64,000 nt of DNA from Lytechinus pictus. Lineage: Eukaryota > Echinodermata > Echinoidea > Temnopleuroida > Toxopneustidae. The notes beneath the pieces were generated by a model that saw only the letters and a list, made by a program, of their open reading frames with translations, did no database searches and had not been told where the DNA came from. Every line of letters begins with the position of its first letter. The stretch's first letter is position 1. The DNA is taken from NCBI RefSeq assembly GCF_037042905.1, contig NC_087249.1, positions 50,250,901 to 50,314,900 of the forward strand, written 5' to 3'. Of this stretch, positions 58,319-64,000 are shown piece after piece. The position numbers were made by a program, and so were the translations under genes.

Positions 58319-59456
58319 TTAAAGGTCAAGTCCACCCCAGAATAATGTTCATTTGAATCAATAAAGAAAAATCCAAGAAGCATAACGTTGAAAATTTCAT
58401 CAAAATCGGATGTAAAATGTGAAAGTTATGACATTTTAAAGTTTCGCTTATTTTTCATAAAAGTTCTATGCCCAACCACTGACATGAAAAATAGAGAGTT
58501 GATGATGTCCCTAACTCACTTTTTCTTTTGTTTTTATTGTTTGAATCATACAATATTTCAATTTTTACACATTTGACAATAACGACCAACTTGACTGAAC
58601 TATGAAATGTTAAAATACTGGTAATTCTACATAATTATGCAGGGAAGAATAAAATTTCTTTCACACAACCATGAGGAGAAAACGCACAATTATGTAATTA
58701 TCCTTTCATGATTATGTAGAATATTTCATATAATAAAATACAAAAGAGATAGTGAGTGAGTGATGTCATCAGTAGTTCAGTACCCTCATTTGCATACAGA
58801 CCACGGTGTGCGTCACTGCTTTGTTAAATTAAGCAAAATTTCAAAATGTCATAGCTTTCTTATTTTACATTCTATTTTGATGAAATTTTTAGTATTATGC
58901 TTGTTGGATTTTCGTGTTATTTATACCCCTTTCATATTGCGCTTTTCACCGGCGAACTTCACCGGCGAAGTTCGCCAGCGAAGGGGAAAGTGTCCAGTAT
59001 GAAAGGTACACAGGAGAACTTCACCGGTGAAGTTCGCCGGTGAACTTCTCCACCTCTAGAGGTGGAGAACCTCGCCGGCGAAACTGTTTCACCGGCCAAG
59101 TAGATACCCTCGAACACAATTTTTTTTAATTAACAATATTTATTAAAAAACACTTTTTACATATTGTTTGTTTTATCGTAATACTTCCAAAATATGTTGT
59201 AATTAATTTTTTGATACCTTTTGTAATAGGTAAGAAGTAATGTTTACAATTTTTTTCGTTTGTTCTGAAATCGCCCGTTGACTTTCGCCGGGGAAGAAAT
59301 GTCAGTGCGAAAGGGTACATTTTTTTTTTTCTTCGCCGGGGAAGTGAGGAATGCGAGGCGGAAAAGTTCGCCGGCGAAGTTCGCCGGTGAAAAATGAAGA
59401 GGGCAGTATGAAAGGGGTATTACATCAACTTTTTGTTGGGTTGGACCTGTCCTTTG
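58319..59456. mobile_element. MITE family D, outer element of a nested pair
   Basis: The ends AAAGGTCAAGTCCACCCC and GGGTTGGACCTGTCCTTT are inverted. Both flanks of the interior share GAAAATTTCATCAAAAT(C/A) and its complement (58390 and 58872), so the unit was a palindromic MITE of about 640 bp before the inner insertion. Confidence 0.8.
58924..59419. mobile_element. Nested MITE with TTA duplication (Harbinger-like)
   Basis: The ends TACCCCTTTCATATTGCGC and GCAGTATGAAAGGGGTA are inverted and flanked by TTA on both sides (58921-58923, 59420-59422), the 3-bp TWA target of PIF/Harbinger elements. Many copies of CGCCGG(C/T)GAA in both orientations fill the end regions. No ORF. Confidence 0.85.
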
Positions 59457-60738
59457 ATGTCTTCACCTAAACAAATGCCCCCCCCCCCCTCTTTTATCTG
59501 CGTATGGTTTGGGAGTAGTACCATCATATTTTTCTTCTAAGAATACGCATCCACAGTACACAAAGGCAAAATAACTACAGAAATGGAAACCAATGTTAGT
59601 ATGTATTTCCGGTAGCATGTTAAACTGATATCAATATTTACTTACACTACACCCCCGTGGGCTTGCCCTGAACTTGGTCCCGGATATGGTATCCTTGAAA
59701 GCGAGTGTTGTGTCTGACCCGAGACGCCTGGGATTGTGATTCGCTAAAATGTTTTCTTGACCCGAGTTTGATCTCAAAGTCCAGGCCACACTTTTCCGAA
59801 AATGCAACGAGGTACGTCTCTCATATATAACACACAGTATATTGTTCTCAGCCGATATGTAAAAAAAAGGAGAAGAATCCCGTGGAAAGTGTGGCAAGCG
59901 AGCGAAAATACTATGCACTCATGGTGCAGGTGCCATTTCGTCACGGAAGTACATCGTGAGGTACATGTAACATGACAACCACGCTTAATGAGTTATCTTA
60001 ACTAACTGTATTCATAATATAATTGCCTTCGGTAACTTCCCTAGCCATCCTGTATCTCAATGGATACGAACGAGCACAGTGAGTGATGAAAATAGAACCT
60101 TTTTTTGCACTAAAAGTGTAATTTCGTCTTCAGAAGATGAGATTATCAATAAACATTCTTTTAACGGTCGAAGTATTATTGCCCCCCCCAAAAAAAAAAA
60201 AAAAAAAAAACCGTGATTGCACAAACGTTGATTTCCTGGGGCCCTCGAAAGAACGACCGAGCGGACCGATCCTATTGAACGAAGAAGGCCATGAAATCCA
60301 TGTATGGGAATAAATTAAATTAGTTTATAAGAAGGATAATAATGAACGATTTGATGCAATCAATGAAGTGAAGATTAAGAAGAGATCCACAGTGGAACGA
60401 AAAAGGAGTCCATCACTTATTTGACCCCTTAGCACGCAGATTCTATGAACTTTTGATTTATCCAATTATTAGATTTTAGATTAGATTTATTCATTTCCGT
60501 TCAATAAAATAAAATATAATCGAAGTAACAATACATATTCAGAATAATGCAGACAGTTCAATGAAATTTGATAACAAATATTGAAGATAAATTAACTCAG
60601 GGACTTGCCTAGAAAAGCAAAGCTTATATATACGGCAAGAACCTAAACTTATAGTTTCAAAAGTATGCATGTGTTTATTAACCATAAACGCGTAATGTGT
60701 TGATACATGCAGTTGCTAACGGTGCGTATGGGGGGGGG
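59457..60738. other. No gene recognised; LINE-like tail
   Basis: C runs at 59477 and 60182 (the latter followed by poly-A). At 60465-60510 the minus strand ends GAATAAATCTAATCTAAAAT, a non-LTR tail. No supported exon. Confidence 0.4.
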
Positions 60739-60997
60739 CAGTGGCGTACCTGGGATTTTTCACAGGGGGGGGGCAAAAAAATAAAATTTGACAAGCAAAA
60801 AAAAAAAAAAAAAAAAAAAAAAGTCTTCAATCACAAATGAAGGATTTCGTACCAGAAAAAAATTTGACAAGCAAAAAAAAAAGGTCTTCAAGCTCGTTAG
60901 GGGGGCAGGGGTACGTCCTTTGCATGGGTTGTGGCTCGTCAGGGAGGGGGGGGCAGACTGCCCCCTCTGCCCCCCCCCCCCCGTAGGTACGCTAGTG
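60739..60997. mobile_element. Short hAT-like MITE (CAGTGGCGTACCT)
   Basis: Left CAGTGGCGTACCTGGG and right CCCCGTAGGTACGCTAGTG are inverted; G runs flank both sides, so a G-only target duplication is possible. The interior repeats TTTGACAAGCAAAAAAAAA twice. Confidence 0.72.
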
Positions 60998-61114
60998 GGG
61001 GGGTGCAAACTGCACCGGTCAAAACATAAAAGTGAAAATAAATACAATCATATAAGACCCATAACCCGGTGAAAAAGGAACTGGTGTCAGAATGGTTAGA
61101 ACGGTTGCGATTTA

Positions 61115-61370
61115 TAGGAGCCGCGGATCTGGGAAAGATGGGGGGGGGGGTTCAATAAACGTGCACAAATACGTGTTCCCTCATAATTATTTCTAGCATC
61201 CCCAGAAAAATATCAATAATGAATAAATTAATCAATATATAGATAAATAGATGTATAAAACATATCAAAAAATCAATAAATGAAAATGAGATAATATAAT
61301 AAAAGGAAATATAAATAGAAACAAAGATAAAACAAAAAAATCAAAAATCAAAAGCATTCCGCGGCGCCTG
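61115..61370. mobile_element. Short hAT-like MITE (AGGAGCCGCGG)
   Basis: Left TAGGAGCCGCGGATC and right ATTCCGCGGCGCCTG are inverted and resemble the ends at 45907-46081. A G run follows the left end. The target duplication is unclear. Confidence 0.65.
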
Positions 61371-62158
61371 TTTACTAGACGTGGGTTTTGTCAGTTACGT
61401 AACTATTTCAGTTGTGTTGATGACCTTCTAAACGAAACTAATTATCGAGAATAAACTATGATTACACATGTGTTTATTTCCAGCATACACAAATATTTTT
61501 TTCAATCCAGATAACCTTTAGAAAATGGTGAATATCAAAAGCAATGGACTGGAATAGGATGATGAATGGTACAGAGCCAGTAGTTCCGGTATCCTATATG
61601 CAATCTCGATAGTGCTCGTGGTTCATGTATAAATAGTTATGAATGAAATGAGATGGAGTTGTTATTTTGAGACGTGGTCTTTACGTTACCTTCTAAGCGG
61701 AAAACCAATCATGGATAGTCGATAGCGCCCCTCATTCATACTCAACCATGGAATAATTGATGGGTCGAACGTTTTCAAAAGGGCTTACCTCATTTCCACG
61801 CGCACTCCTTCTTGACTTCTCTCCTTCCAGTGACGGATCCAGGACGGGGGTCAGGGGGCATTGCCAATGTGTTTTGAAAGCGGGGGGGGGGGGCAAAAAG
61901 GCCTAGCGATGATGTCACTGTTTTTTTAAGTTGAATAACATATGGACAATATAGAATAACGCCACCCAAACATGTTTTGATACATTTCATTTCGATCTCT
62001 TCCCTTTTCTTCCTCTTAATTTTTGATTCCCCTCCCCTATGTTAACTAGATATTCAGATATCACAAGGGGCGATCGTGTTCCCCTGTCCACCTCCCTGTT
62101 TTCTCTGTTCTGTGAGAGGGACCAGAAAAAATGTTCCATTCTGTCATTTTGTTAGGCC

Positions 62159-62191
<33 letters not shown>

Positions 62192-62660
62192 GGGGGGGGG
62201 TGGGGTGGAAGGGTGAACGTTTGCGCATTGACATGAATTGCACTGTCGTTGGAATACAAGACAAGCACTTAAGGGAACGGGGGGGGGGGAAGAAAATGGT
62301 TATCATTGCATAAGATGATAGAATATGTCATTATTATGTTATAGATCCCATGCGGTCTCCAAAATGAAAGTCCGGCGACAAGCGCAGAAAAGGTTGGGGG
62401 CATCACTGTGTCTATATTAAACACCAATAAATGTATTCCTATTTCATCGAAGGAGCCGGGCCACCAGGACCGCTCGCCCCTCTGGATCTGCTACTGCTTC
62501 TTAAATGCATCAGAGAGGCTCGCCTGGGGCAGTACAAGAACATTAAGAATCCAACAATGAAATGAAGGTCGAGGGACACGTTTAAAATACTTACTGGTTA
62601 AGCTGATAATTTGTCATCAGCTCCCGAGAAAACCTCGTATCAATCTATATATATATATAT
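61371..62660. other. No gene recognised; poly-T/poly-G tracts
   Basis: CCAGTGACGGATCCAGGACG with a G run (61829-61896) is a transposon-like end. About 30 T followed by 10 G are at 62161-62200, and another G run at 62280. No supported gene. Confidence 0.45.
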
Positions 62661-62819
62661 ATAATGAGATGAGGCGAGGCCAACTCAACAGATGACGCAG
62701 GACACCATTATTTGCTTTAGCTTTCGTCTTTTAATTGAGACTTCGACTATTGTGATAGTTAAGTATGACCGTATACGAGATAGGATATCTGTTGAGTTGG
62801 CCTCGCCTCATCTCATTAT
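62661..62819. repeat. Perfect 33-bp inverted repeat with a 93-base spacer
   Basis: ATAATGAGATGAGGCGAGGC and on to 62693 is the exact complement of 62787-62819. AT microsatellites lie on the left (62645-62662) and downstream (62872-62909). A MITE or an RNA hairpin is possible. Confidence 0.85.
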
Positions 62820-62872
62820 CTTTAATATTCACAACTCAACAGCGATTGGTAGAAGTAAACTTATCATCATAC

Positions 62873-62909
<37 letters not shown>

Positions 62910-64000
62910 TGCATAATGGGTCGTTTGAATGGCGCTTTATCATTTTCGAAGTACTTTAATTATATATCTGTACCGCACTTCGAGACGTCGCGACGCGTCG
63001 TTCTGATGTATTAACGCAATATAAAAGTGGATTATGATTATCATTAGTATACTGTACTATTCATCCACATTCATTACGTTTATCGGAAATGTGAGATTTA
63101 TTCATATGAACGCCCTTGTTTTCTACCACCGATACCATCAACTGTCTCTTTAGTTCGGATCAGCTTCAAAGAGGATGCAAAATTATTGTATAATTTGTCA
63201 ATATTACATGGTGTTATCATATAGAGAGATCAAGCAGACTCATAAAAAAGTTATGTTTCATTTGGGTGATGGGGGGGAACCGCCCTTGGTGCCAATTCGT
63301 GTGGGGGAGAAGCCTACACAGATCAAAATAAAAATGAATATTATTATAATCATAAATAAGATCCATGATCCAGTGAACAAGGAAAGAAACAACTCGGCCC
63401 CGTCTTACAAAGAGTTACGATTGATCAAATCAATCTCAACTGTATGGAAATCCATCCATACCATAATTTTTTCTTCAGGAAATTTTCACAATCTCCTTAG
63501 TAAACAAAAAGAATCACGCTGAATCTTCAAGAGAACGATGAATGTGTGAATATACATCATATTTATCTAGAAATATTTTGAATAAATTTGCATTTTAGAT
63601 GTTGACATTGCTGGCCGTCCATATTTGTGATTAATCGGATCAATCGCAACTCTTTTTAAGACGGGGTCCTGGCGTCAGATGTTGAACGCGTACGATTTTA
63701 TCGCTTGCACCAGCCGTGGTGTTTTCCAGACTGACAGACCTGATGACTTTTTAATTAAACCTAAGCATGGAGAATCAATCTGATACAGGAGTCACAGAGA
63801 TAAATTTAGACAAGTTTTGATGATTACAGAATGAGGGGGTGACTGCCTTCCCAATATAATTCACATATAAAAAATAATGAGGTCCATCAAAATGGGGGGG
63901 GGGGGGTTAACCCACGCCCCTCATAAATCTAAGCCCCCGTTCAGATCCAGGTTCGTTTCATTGAGGAACTACTGGGTGTGTTTTCTTCTTCCATACATGA
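62820..64000. other. No gene recognised
   Basis: (TA)n at 62872-62909, then AT-rich sequence, with a G run at 63895. A 115-codon frame at 63175-63522 has no recognisable domain. Confidence 0.45.

Overview
This is a repeat-rich, AT-rich, gene-poor piece of animal nuclear DNA. It has spliced genes, tRNA-derived SINEs, many short DNA transposons and poly-G tracts. The repeat content and a WSCD-type sulfotransferase suggest an echinoderm, most likely a sea urchin. That placement is an inference and was not tested by any search.

Layout. Positions 1-3850 hold the end of an older MITE and a minus-strand sulfotransferase gene with three visible exons (3841-3596, 2220-2002, 1099-715). A non-autonomous hAT element sits in its first visible intron. 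Positions 3850-6070 are repeats. Positions 6071-18081 are one complete, very young Ty3/gypsy-type LTR retrotransposon on the minus strand. Its LTRs differ at 1 of 479 positions, and it is flanked by the direct repeat CCAG. Positions 18082-38600 are almost entirely repeats: a SINE, LINE-like tails, a 5.9 kb foldback element built from ~160 bp monomers, MITEs and a 2.25 kb hAT-like element. A single-exon peptide-type GPCR lies at 39162-40319 (minus). Positions 41270-64000 are again repeats: MITEs, SINEs, a TGACC minisatellite element, a second foldback element (54704-58244), a nested MITE pair and microsatellites.

The outstanding object is the retrotransposon. Gag starts with a helix-hairpin-helix motif and ends with a CCHC knuckle. 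Pol (protease, RT, RNase H, integrase) is reached by a textbook -1 frameshift signal (G GGA AAC, 5-nt spacer, stem) and ends in a complete C4HC3 PHD finger after the integrase. A third ORF occupies the place where env lies in env-bearing elements. It is preceded by a strong 3' splice site and encodes a TatD-family metal-dependent nuclease with all its metal ligands. The element therefore joins a DNA-binding motif, a histone-reading domain and a captured nuclease. I do not know this combination as a described retroelement lineage.

The two foldback elements are unrelated over most of their monomer, yet both carry dense arrays of the core AAGATGGC(G/C)GCC, which resembles the YY1 consensus. A third minisatellite family carries repeated direct TGACCTTTGACCT motifs.
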